Below, piece by piece: positions 46,444 through 54,811 of a DNA stretch of 64,000 nucleotides. The notes under the pieces are model-generated. The model worked only from the letters and a program-made list of their open reading frames with translations, was not told where the DNA came from and ran no database searches. Position numbers and translations under genes: made by a program. Source of the stretch: Glo-17 sp964637835 (GTDB taxonomy: Bacteria; Krumholzibacteriota; Krumholzibacteriia; LZORAL124-64-63); NCBI GenBank assembly GCA_964637835.1, contig CAZWYF010000005.1, forward strand, positions 1 through 64,000, written 5' to 3'. The first letter of the stretch is position 1; each line of letters opens with the position of its first letter.

Positions 46444-49400
46444 CTAGCGCCAGTCTCCCACGGCCACGAATCCCGCCCAGTGCAGAGGGTGCGGACTCCG
46501 CCCGCCCTCGCGGCGTGCGGACAGCACGCGGCGGCTGGCGTCCCGGACGGCCTCGGCCACCGGCTGCCCCGCGCCGAAGCGCGCGGCGTACAGCTCGCGC
46601 ATCCAGGTCTCGGACGCGCGGTCGTCCACCGGCCACAGGCTCATCACCACCGTCGCGGCCCCGGCGGCCTGCAGGGCACGCCTCAGACCGAGCACGCCCT
46701 CCGACCGGGAAACCTCGCCGATGCCCGTGTCGCAGGCCGATAGCACGACCCATCTCGCCGACCGCAGATCGAGCGAGGCGACCTCCTCGGCGGTGAGCAA
46801 GCCGTCGTTCATGGCCAGGCCAGACAGCAGCAGGGGGCTGACTCCCGCACCGGCGCAATCGTCGCCGAGGAAGAAGCCGTGCGTCGCCAGGTGGACGGCC
46901 GTCGCTCCGGGGACCGCCCGCGCCAGGGCCGCCGCGGTGGCGGACGGACCGAGGAGCGTGTCCACGGCGGCCCCGGAGCCGCTACCACGCCACCAGAGAT
47001 CACGAACCATGGCCGCCTCGTACCGGGTACGAGGCAGGGGGGCGAAGGCGAGCTCGGCGACCTCGGCGCAGGGCAGGTGGGCCAGGCTGCGGGTCGCGAC
47101 CGCACCGCCTTGCGGAGAGGTCGCGCCGAAGGTGCGCCCGAAGCTCGCGCCCGCGAGGATCACGAGGCGTTCGGCGGGCGGTGCGAGCCGTCCAGGAAAC
47201 AGGTCCCGCTCGGCGGCGAGCAGGTGGAGCGTCCGGTCGTCTTCCACGAGATACCGTCCGGGGGCGACCGGCAGGGCGCCGAAGTTGACGAGGTGCAGGT
47301 CGCCGTCGGGTACCAGCAGGACCTGGTGCGCCCCGTCCAGGGCCGGGAGCAATGGGTCCCAGATCAGCGCCCGGAGCTCGGCGCCGCGGGCGTCGACGGT
47401 GGCCAGGGCGCGGCGGGAGAGCGGGCCGTCCGGGACGCTGCCACCGCGGATGGCATCCCGCCAGCTGCGCACCGCCCGCTCGATGGCGGCGGCCGGCGCC
47501 AGCGGCACCAGGACGGGCTCTGCTCCCGCGCGGGAGACGAACGCCGTGTACGCCTCGCCGGCCGATCCCCGGGGGTCATCGTGGCGAACGAAGGACACGA
47601 GCGCCTGTTGCGGGTCCAGCGCCGCCATGACGTCGGGCAGGCCGCCCGCCGGCGCGAGGGTCTCGCTCCGCGACCGCCGCTCGCGGGCGAGCTCGCGCTC
47701 GAGCCGGTCGCGTTCCTCGCGCACCAGCCGGACGAGGTCGCGGTATGCGCCGAGGTCGCGATCGCCCGGTCCGGCGAGGGTCAGGGTCGCCAGTTGCTCG
47801 CGCGTGCGGGCCAGCTCCTGCGCGAGGTCGGCGAGGGCCGGTTCGGCAGGCGCGGCCCGCTGGAGCCGGCACATCTCGTCGAGGACCACGGCGCGAGAGC
47901 GGATGACGGCATCGAGGACCGCGCGGACGGCCGCCGGGCCGGCGAAGACGTGATGATCGCGCCGGGCGCCCACGTCGTCGTCCTCGCCTGCGTGCCGGGA
48001 GGCGTCCGTTCCGGTCAGCAAGCCCAGGGCCAGGTCCAGTCCGCGCGGCCGGCTGGCGGCATAGATCAGCGCGCGGTGCTGGTGCAGCCCGCGTGCCACC
48101 AGCCGCAGGTGGTCACGGGCGATCTGTTCGGCCTCCAGGGCGTCCGCCAGGGCGGCCTCGCGCTGGCCCTGCGCGGCACGCCAGCGACCGCGGTGGACGA
48201 GTGCGAGAGCCACCAGCGGATGGTCCCGGCCGAGCTGCTCGGTGGCGATGGCGGTCGCGGAGTCGGCGAGTGCGGCGGCGCGGGTGAGATCCCCACGACG
48301 CGCGGCGACATCGCCGCGGATGATCAGGACGCTGGCCACGTCCGCGTGACGGGGGCCCAGAGCCGTGGTCCGGATTGCCAGCGCGCGGCGGAGACTGGCC
48401 TCGGCCGCGGCCAGATCTCCGCGGTCGCGTGCGACCTGGCCGCCGATCACCGCGGCGGTGGCGACCTGGGGATGATCGGCAGGCAGGCTGACGGCATAGA
48501 TCCGGAGGGCCTCGTTGCAGGCGGCGGCCGCGGCCGCGAGGTCGCCACGCTCCCTGGCGGCCTGAGCCAGCGCCACGAGAGTCTGCCCGATCTGCGGGTG
48601 CTCGGGCGGGAGCGTGCTCCGGCGCAGGGCCAGGGACTCGCGCAGGAGGGTCTCGGCCTGGTCTTGGTCACCGGCCTCGCCGGCCACGCCGGCCAGCTTC
48701 ATGAGCGTCAGCGCCACCTTGGGATGGTCCGGACCACCCACCTCGCGGTGGATGGCCAGCGCGGTCTCGAAGTGTGCCTGCGCGGTGGCCCAGTCACCCC
48801 GTGTCTGGGCGAGATCGCCCAGGTTGTTGTGCAGGGAGGCCACGTACCGGTGGGTGGGCGGCAGGCTCTCGCGGCAGATGGCGAGCGCGCGGTCGAAGCT
48901 CGCGGCAGCGGCCTGCAGCGTTCCCAGACGCTCCTGCGCCAGGCCCAGGTTGATGAGCGAGCCGGCCACCTGCGGGTGGTCGCCGCGCAGGACCGCCCGC
49001 TTCTGGCGGACGGCGAGATCGAAGTGCCGCTCGGCCTGATGGTACTGGCCGGCGCTCTGCAGCGCGAGGCCGAGGTTGTTGTGGGCATTGCCCCGGAGCA
49101 GGTGCTCGGGAGGGAGCACGGCCGCGAGCTCGGCAAGAGCGATCCGGAGCTCCGCCACGGCCGCCTCGTAGCGTCCACCGCTGCGCAGCGCGGCGCCGCG
49201 ATTCATGCGGGCGGTGGCCGCCTGGCGGCGCGCGCTCTCGCCGGAGTGCGCGGCCAGCAGGTTCATCTGGTGGCGGAAATGGTCGGCTGCCGCGCGATAC
49301 CGTCCGCGGCGGTAGCTCACCTTGCCCAGGCCGCCGATCGCCCGCGCCTGCTCGGCCGACGTGGTGTCGCCGGTGGCCGCGCCGATGGCGAGCACCCGCG

Positions 49401-49881
49401 CGAACGCCTGCTCGGCGCCGGCCAGGTCTCCCGCGACGCGGAGCAGGTAGCCCTGTTCCAGGAGCGAGGGGATGAGTTCGGGGTGTGCGGGGCCGAGGAG
49501 ATCGGCCTTGATGGTCACTGCCCGTCCGGCGAGCGCGCGGGTCTGCGGGTCCCCTGTCTTGCCACCACCGGCGAGTGCGGAGACCAGCCGTTCCAGGACC
49601 GCGGCGGCCGGTAGCGAGGCCGGCCCGTGCCAGGCCTCGGCGGCGCCCAGCAGGTCGCGGGCGGAGTCCTCGGCGGTCGCGAAATCGCTGACGGCCAGGA
49701 GCGAGTCGATCCGGGCGAGCGCCGTGGTCAGGGTGTCGGGCGACGCGGTCCGGTCCGGTGCGGCGGGCCGCGGTGCGGTGACGGCCGCGGCCGTCGCTGG
49801 AGTGCCCGGCACCGTGAGGATCCCTTCGGTGAGCCCCGTGGCGCCGACGATGGCGAGCATGATGGCGGGCAGATGGGACAT
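46444..49881 (-). CDS. Secreted or membrane-associated TPR-CHAT protease-like protein
   Basis: A 1145-residue protein with a short hydrophobic N-terminus (about 1-22). More than ten tetratricopeptide repeats follow to about residue 620 (HNNLGLALQSAG, SLINLGLAQERLG, LHNNLGDLAQTRG). The C-terminal CHAT caspase-like domain (about 830-1145) has the catalytic His in VHLATHGFF and Cys in VVLSACDTGIGEV. ATG 49881 follows GAGGTGATC; a GTG 6 bp upstream is possible. It is the third gene after a sigma factor and a zinc-finger protein on the same strand, suggesting a regulated proteolytic response. Confidence 0.9.
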   Translation of the reverse strand: MSHLPAIMLAIVGATGLTEGILTVPGTPATAAAVTAPRPAAPDRTASPDTLTTALARIDSLLAVSDFATAEDSARDLLGAAEAWHGPASLPAAAVLERLVSALAGGGKTGDPQTRALAGRAVTIKADLLGPAHPELIPSLLEQGYLLRVAGDLAGAEQAFARVLAIGAATGDTTSAEQARAIGGLGKVSYRRGRYRAAADHFRHQMNLLAAHSGESARRQAATARMNRGAALRSGGRYEAAVAELRIALAELAAVLPPEHLLRGNAHNNLGLALQSAGQYHQAERHFDLAVRQKRAVLRGDHPQVAGSLINLGLAQERLGTLQAAAASFDRALAICRESLPPTHRYVASLHNNLGDLAQTRGDWATAQAHFETALAIHREVGGPDHPKVALTLMKLAGVAGEAGDQDQAETLLRESLALRRSTLPPEHPQIGQTLVALAQAARERGDLAAAAAACNEALRIYAVSLPADHPQVATAAVIGGQVARDRGDLAAAEASLRRALAIRTTALGPRHADVASVLIIRGDVAARRGDLTRAAALADSATAIATEQLGRDHPLVALALVHRGRWRAAQGQREAALADALEAEQIARDHLRLVARGLHQHRALIYAASRPRGLDLALGLLTGTDASRHAGEDDDVGARRDHHVFAGPAAVRAVLDAVIRSRAVVLDEMCRLQRAAPAEPALADLAQELARTREQLATLTLAGPGDRDLGAYRDLVRLVREERDRLERELARERRSRSETLAPAGGLPDVMAALDPQQALVSFVRHDDPRGSAGEAYTAFVSRAGAEPVLVPLAPAAAIERAVRSWRDAIRGGSVPDGPLSRRALATVDARGAELRALIWDPLLPALDGAHQVLLVPDGDLHLVNFGALPVAPGRYLVEDDRTLHLLAAERDLFPGRLAPPAERLVILAGASFGRTFGATSPQGGAVATRSLAHLPCAEVAELAFAPLPRTRYEAAMVRDLWWRGSGSGAAVDTLLGPSATAAALARAVPGATAVHLATHGFFLGDDCAGAGVSPLLLSGLAMNDGLLTAEEVASLDLRSARWVVLSACDTGIGEVSRSEGVLGLRRALQAAGAATVVMSLWPVDDRASETWMRELYAARFGAGQPVAEAVRDASRRVLSARREGGRSPHPLHWAGFVAVGDWR

Positions 49882-49927
49882 GATCACCTCGCGGGCTGAG
49901 GCCAGGTCCCATCAGGATACCAGGATA

Positions 49928-50830
49928 TCAACGCGATGGCTCGCGATGGGTGATCCGGAACGTGGAGACCTCCGTCAGGGGGTCCGCACCGGCCGCCGGG
50001 TCCTGCGTCAAGGTCACCACGTAGGTGCCGGCCGTCAGCGGCTCGGAGACCGCCAGGAGCACCACCAGCGTTCCGGACGCCAGATCCGACGGCCGCACCG
50101 TGGCCTCGAGCCGGACGGCACCCCCCGGGCCGGTCACCGTCACGGCGGCCGGCCGCTGCACGTCGAGCTCGCCAGGGACGCCGACCAGCAACGACACGGC
50201 ACGGGCGCCGGCTGGCAGGGCCACGCGCGCCGGATCCCCGCGAAACTGGCCCGGGGCCACCCAGGGCACCACCCCGGAGGCGCGGTGGTGATCTTCCGGC
50301 AGACCGCCCAGGTGCCCGCCGAGGTCCCAGGGCCCGAGCAGTGCGAACACGAGCACCGCCGCCAGGGCCAGCCCGCCGGCTACCCCCGGCAAGGACCAGC
50401 GGACGGACCGGTCGCCGGCGGCCCGATGGCGCGCCGGCCGGTCGGCTGGCCCGCCGGAGGACGCGCCCGGGGCCCCGGGCGCCGCCCAGATTGCGGAGTC
50501 CACGAGGTCCGACACGGGATGGGCATGCCCGACCACAAGGAGTTCGTCCCGGCAGGCCGCGCAGCGTTCGAGATGCTGCCGCACCAGCTCGCGCTCGACA
50601 CCGCGCAGATGTGCTCGCGCGCGGTCCCAGCGCGCGATCATGGCCGCGGGCAGGTGCCGCTCGTCTGCGCCCTCGGCCTCGCGTCCGGCCAGCGAGTTGG
50701 TCCAGCGCTCGGTGCATCCAGCGCAGGCCTGGAGGTGCCCGCGCGCGTCGACCCGCGCGTCATCGGGGAGCAGGCCGGCCGCCAGGGCCGCGAGCGTGGC
50801 CTCGCAGAGGTGTGGTGACGGCTGGTTCAT
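49928..50830 (-). CDS. Zinc-finger anti-sigma-like membrane protein
   Basis: A 300-residue protein. The N-terminal region has two Cys/His clusters of the putative anti-sigma zinc-finger type: the GHLQACAGC (about 31-39) and RQHLERCAACRDEL (HxxxCxxC, about 83-96). A single membrane segment (VAGGLALAAVLVFALLGPW) lies near 150-170, followed by an extracytoplasmic beta-rich domain. Its ATG overlaps the sigma-factor stop as ATGA, so the two are coupled. This order and topology indicate the cognate anti-sigma factor; the C-terminal sensor domain has no recognised family. Confidence 0.85.
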   Translation of the reverse strand: MNQPSPHLCEATLAALAAGLLPDDARVDARGHLQACAGCTERWTNSLAGREAEGADERHLPAAMIARWDRARAHLRGVERELVRQHLERCAACRDELLVVGHAHPVSDLVDSAIWAAPGAPGASSGGPADRPARHRAAGDRSVRWSLPGVAGGLALAAVLVFALLGPWDLGGHLGGLPEDHHRASGVVPWVAPGQFRGDPARVALPAGARAVSLLVGVPGELDVQRPAAVTVTGPGGAVRLEATVRPSDLASGTLVVLLAVSEPLTAGTYVVTLTQDPAAGADPLTEVSTFRITHREPSR

Positions 50831-51411
50831 GGCGCATCCGATCGTCGTGGGAAGAGATCGGCATACTGCGGGTCGCGCCGCAGCACGTCGCGGACCAGGG
50901 TCAGGCAGCGCGACCAGCGCTTGCGGACCGTGGCGTGGCCGACGCCCAGATCGTCGGCCACCTGGCGCCAGTCGCGCTCGGCGAAGAACGCGCGCGCAAG
51001 GCCCGCACAGGCCTCCGCGCCGGCGTCCAGGAATGCCTCCTGGACCACGAGCTCCAGGCGGTCGAGGAGGTGGCCGAGGTCGGGGTCATTCTCGGCTTCG
51101 CGCGCGACGCCAGCGGAGCCAGGATCGGCCATGCTCCCGGGCATCGCGGCGGGCGAGCCGAACCGGTCCCTGGTCCGGCGCCACCGCCGTACGTGGTCCA
51201 CCCAGGTGCGGTGCGCCAGCGAGGCCATCAGCCCATTCAGATCGCGGGGCGCCTCCCGTCGCACCGCACGCAGCAGGCGCACACACGCCTCCTGGGCGAG
51301 GTCCTCGAGGTGGTCGGGATCCCGGCCGGCCGCATGACGCTGCAGATGCTGCAGCAACGTGCGGCGAGCCTCCTCCCAGGACATCGGTAGCGGAACGTGC
51401 GGACGGGACAT
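50827..51411 (-). CDS. ECF-type RNA polymerase sigma factor
   Basis: A 194-residue sigma factor. Region 2 is seen in LEDLAQEACVRLLRAV (core-binding and -10 recognition), and region 4 in DWRQVADDLGVGHATVRKRWSRCLTLVRD (helix-turn-helix for -35 recognition). Regions 1.1 and 3 are missing, as expected of extracytoplasmic-function sigmas. The start is ATG 51411; a longer open frame to 51540 adds no homology. It is coupled to the anti-sigma gene and upstream of the TPR-CHAT gene. Autoregulation of this three-gene unit is likely, but the promoter in 51412-51687 was not identified with confidence. Confidence 0.88.
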   Translation of the reverse strand: MSRPHVPLPMSWEEARRTLLQHLQRHAAGRDPDHLEDLAQEACVRLLRAVRREAPRDLNGLMASLAHRTWVDHVRRWRRTRDRFGSPAAMPGSMADPGSAGVAREAENDPDLGHLLDRLELVVQEAFLDAGAEACAGLARAFFAERDWRQVADDLGVGHATVRKRWSRCLTLVRDVLRRDPQYADLFPRRSDAP

Positions 51412-51687
51412 GGAGCAGGGCCTCGGCTGGTGGCGCCAGCTTGCAGGATGTCCAGCGACGAGAACGATGGCCCTCAAGATCGTCACACCTCCGGGATCTC
51501 GGCAACCCTCGTCCGTTCTCGTCGTTCGCAAGGCGCGCATGTGACCACCGTGCCCGGGCGGACCTGCCGGCCGGTGAAAAGAGGATGAAAATGGTCACAC
51601 TAGCCCGGGCCCGGCGACGACCTCCCCGACCGGACCACCGGCACCCGCCCCCGGTGCCGCTCCCTGCATCATCTGGAGGTCGCAGCC

Positions 51688-54600
51688 ATGACCGCGCCAT
51701 CTCGCCTGCTGGTGACCGTGATCCTGGGCGCCGCCCTCGCCCTCGGCGCCCAGGCCCAGCCCACGCTCGAGATCGATCCCACCCGCTTCGAGCCCGGCGA
51801 TCTGATCCTGATGACCATCAGCGGCTTCTGGCCCGGCGGCTACGACGGCACCATCAACATCGACGGCGAGCCCGCCGGCGAGGTCTTCATCCCCGCCGGC
51901 GGGGCGCTGACCTTCTTCTGGCCGACGCCCGCGGACCTGGAATTCGGCGGTCATGACATCGACATCTGCGCGGCCTGTGACCAGGGCGATCTCGAGGAGC
52001 GCACGAACACGGTGCGCGTGATCGTCGAGTCGGGTGAGCTGACCGGCAGCGAATTCAATCTCCAGCCCTGGGGCGTCGAGGTCACCCAGGGGGTGCGGGG
52101 CGTCTTCGCCCGACGCCTGCCGCCGGACGCTGACCTCGTGCTACCGCCCGAGGACATCGTCCATGTGGCCAACCGCCGCACCATCGTGCGCGTCTATCCC
52201 TGGGTCGAGGGAGGTCCGGATTTCGAGCGGGTCCTCGACGTCCGGGCCGAACTCTACGTCGACTCCGGCGGCGACCTCTTCGGCCCGATCGCGCCGCTGA
52301 ACCCGGCCGTCAGGCAGGTGCGCGCCGACGCGACCCTGGAGGAATTGCGGGCCGACCTGCGCCGCACCTGGAACTTCGTCCTGCCGCCCGAGGCCATCGA
52401 TCTGGGCATCTCCGAGACCAGCGGGTCGTTCAGTCTCGTGGTCTCGCTCAACCCCGATGGCGTCCAGGTTCCCGAATGCGCCGACTGCTTCGAGGACAAC
52501 ACCGCCTACCTCTACGGCAACGAGTTCCGCCACGTGGGGCGAACCAACGGCTTCGCGATGAGGTTCCGACCGCACCTGGTGGAGGCCGAGGTGGAGCAGG
52601 AGGACGGCTCGGTGGAGCTGGTCCAGCGGCCCACGCTCCTGCAACTGCAGAACTCCTTCCGCTCGCTCTACGACCTGTTGCCCATCGCCGATGGCGTGCG
52701 CGGCATCCGCCTGTTCCCCTGGACGAACGTGGACTGGAGCGGGACGGCCGAGGGCTGGAACGACGAGCAGGACGCCTTCCTGATCGAGAACTTCCTGCCC
52801 GGCGGAGAGCTGCGGGCCGCGCCGCCCAACGACTACTACGCCTTCCTGTACTGGGGCGGGGGCCCGGGGTGTTCCGGCCATGCGCACCTCTTCTCGCCGT
52901 TCCTGCGCTCCTCGGCCTGTCCGGCTCCCCCCTATGTCCTGGCCCACGAGCTGAACCACGCCATCGGGGCCGCCCACGCGGGCAACGGGCACGGCGAGGC
53001 CGGCGGAGGCGGCTACGACGCCAGCTATCCCGACGGCCATGGCCAGGTGGAGCCCGACAGCTGGGGCATCGATGTCTACGACCTGCGGGTCTACCCCCCG
53101 TATGCGTCCAACGTGGAGGGCGCACGCCACGACTACATGTCCTACGGACCCGACCAGTGGGTCTCGCGCTACTCCTGGGACCTCACCGCCGAGAACCTCG
53201 GCAGCCCCCAGATCGACCCTGGCAAGCGTCGGATCCCCTTCCCGCTCGCCGCCAGCCCTGCCGCAGAGACCCTGGCCTTCGTCTCCTTCCGTGGCCTGCT
53301 GGACGCGGAAGGCCAGGTCGCCCTGGAGCCGTTCTTCGCCAGCTGGCAGCCCACTGGCTACCAGGGCGACGGCACCTACGCGCTCGAGTTCCTCGACGCC
53401 GACGGCCAGTTCCTGGCCACGGTCCTGCCGCAGCCCGCGCGCATGCAGGATCTCGAGGTACCGGCCTACCTCTTCGCCGAGGCCATCGCCGTGCCCGTCG
53501 GCTGGGCGAGCATGCACCTGCGCGAGGGCAACGGCGTGATCCAGAGCTGGCAGCGCAGCGCGCACGAGCCGGCCGTCCAGATCACCTCGCCGCAGTCGGG
53601 GTTCCAGTGGCCGAGCACCGGCGAGACGACCATCGCCTGGGAAGCGACCGACCAGGACGGCGATCCCCTGACCTACCGGATCCTCGCCATGCACGGCTTC
53701 GAGAACGAGCTGTTCGTCCTGGCGTCGGGCCTGACCGAGGCGTCCTTCACCCTCGATCGCTCCGACCTGCCGGGCGGGGGAGAGTGGACGCTGATCGTCG
53801 AGGTCAGTGACGGCTTCGACCGCAGCTACTCCCAGTTCGTCGGGGGGTTCGTCGATCCCACTGCGCCGCAGGTGCTGATCCTCGAGCCGGCCGACGGCTC
53901 GGTGCACGTGACGGGCGACATCCCGGCCCTCGGCCTGATGGCCGACATCCAGGGCGACGTGCCCGACGACGGGGCGCTCTGGTACCTCGATGGGGGCTGG
54001 GTCGGCAGCGGCTCGTCCCTGGTCCTGGAGGAGGTCGCGCCCGGATCCCACGAGCTCGAGCTCGTCTTCTACAACACCTACCAGGTGGAAGGCCGCACGA
54101 GCGTGCAGTTCGAGGTGGTCGAGGGACTGGCCGCGCCGCTGCTGACCGCTCCTGCCGATGGGTCCGTGGGCGTGCCGCGTCCCACCGAGCTGAGCTGGGA
54201 GGAGGTCTCCGGCGCCATCAGCTACCGCGTGCAGGTGGCCACCGATCCTGGCTTCGACGACGCGCAGATCGTCGCCGAGGCCGGCAACCTGGGCCAGACC
54301 ATGGTGGACTTCGATCCCGATGCCGCCGACCAGACGTTCTACTGGCGCGCCATGGCCGAGCACGCCAGCCAGCCCTCGAGCTGGTCGGCCACGTGGTCGT
54401 TCACCACCGGCGAGGACGCGACCCCGGTCCAGGACACGCCCCGCGTGCGGCAGATCGATCTCGAGGTGTTCCCCAATCCCTTCAATCCTGCGACCACGGT
54501 GGCCTTCGAGCTGCCGCGTGCGGGCAGCGTCCAGGTCGCGGTCCATGATCTCGCCGGCCGCCGTGTCCGCACGCTGGTCAGCGGCCATCGTGACGCCGGC

Positions 54601-54723
54601 CGCCACGAGATCGTCTGGGACGGTCGCGATGCGCAGGGGATGAGCGCCAGTTCCGGCGTGTACCTGATCCGGCTGGTGACATCCGACCAGACGCTCTCCC
54701 GGCGCGCATTGCTGCTCAAGTAG
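51688..54723 (+). CDS. Large secreted metzincin-type metalloprotease with Ig-like and FlgD-like domains
   Basis: A 1011-residue exported protein with a signal peptide (1-23). The catalytic site is HELNHAIGAAH (about 431-441), an exact HExxHxxGxxH zinc motif, and DYMSYG about 50 residues later is the expected Met-turn. Ig/fibronectin-like domains follow (ITSPQSGFQWPSTGETTIAW, LTAPADGSVGVPRPTELSW). The C-terminal domain starts VFPNPFNPATTVAFEL and ends GVYLIRLVTSDQTLSRRALLLK. TGGAGGTCGCAGCC precedes the ATG. It is transcribed divergently from the sigma/anti-sigma/CHAT unit across 276 bp, so it could belong to the same response. Confidence 0.88.
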   Translation: MTAPSRLLVTVILGAALALGAQAQPTLEIDPTRFEPGDLILMTISGFWPGGYDGTINIDGEPAGEVFIPAGGALTFFWPTPADLEFGGHDIDICAACDQGDLEERTNTVRVIVESGELTGSEFNLQPWGVEVTQGVRGVFARRLPPDADLVLPPEDIVHVANRRTIVRVYPWVEGGPDFERVLDVRAELYVDSGGDLFGPIAPLNPAVRQVRADATLEELRADLRRTWNFVLPPEAIDLGISETSGSFSLVVSLNPDGVQVPECADCFEDNTAYLYGNEFRHVGRTNGFAMRFRPHLVEAEVEQEDGSVELVQRPTLLQLQNSFRSLYDLLPIADGVRGIRLFPWTNVDWSGTAEGWNDEQDAFLIENFLPGGELRAAPPNDYYAFLYWGGGPGCSGHAHLFSPFLRSSACPAPPYVLAHELNHAIGAAHAGNGHGEAGGGGYDASYPDGHGQVEPDSWGIDVYDLRVYPPYASNVEGARHDYMSYGPDQWVSRYSWDLTAENLGSPQIDPGKRRIPFPLAASPAAETLAFVSFRGLLDAEGQVALEPFFASWQPTGYQGDGTYALEFLDADGQFLATVLPQPARMQDLEVPAYLFAEAIAVPVGWASMHLREGNGVIQSWQRSAHEPAVQITSPQSGFQWPSTGETTIAWEATDQDGDPLTYRILAMHGFENELFVLASGLTEASFTLDRSDLPGGGEWTLIVEVSDGFDRSYSQFVGGFVDPTAPQVLILEPADGSVHVTGDIPALGLMADIQGDVPDDGALWYLDGGWVGSGSSLVLEEVAPGSHELELVFYNTYQVEGRTSVQFEVVEGLAAPLLTAPADGSVGVPRPTELSWEEVSGAISYRVQVATDPGFDDAQIVAEAGNLGQTMVDFDPDAADQTFYWRAMAEHASQPSSWSATWSFTTGEDATPVQDTPRVRQIDLEVFPNPFNPATTVAFELPRAGSVQVAVHDLAGRRVRTLVSGHRDAGRHEIVWDGRDAQGMSASSGVYLIRLVTSDQTLSRRALLLK

Positions 54724-54739
54724 CGCCGCACCGATCCTC

Positions 54740-54780
54740 GACCGATCCTGTCCCTGGCGCGGCCCGGGGCGGGATCGGTC
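54740..54780. terminator. Hairpin between convergent protease and phosphodiesterase genes
   Basis: GACCGATCCTG (54740-54750) and CGGGATCGGTC (54770-54780) form an 11-bp stem with one G-U wobble and a 19-nt GC-rich loop. It sits 16 nt after one stop and 31 nt after the converging one, so it may serve both strands. Confidence 0.6.
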
Positions 54781-54811
54781 GTTCCATTTCGGTGGACAGC
54801 GGGGCCGCTCG

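Noticed and set aside
46879..49614. 911-codon plus-strand frame antisense to the CHAT gene
   Set aside because: Shadow of the TPR repeats; low-complexity Gly/Arg/Val with no domain.
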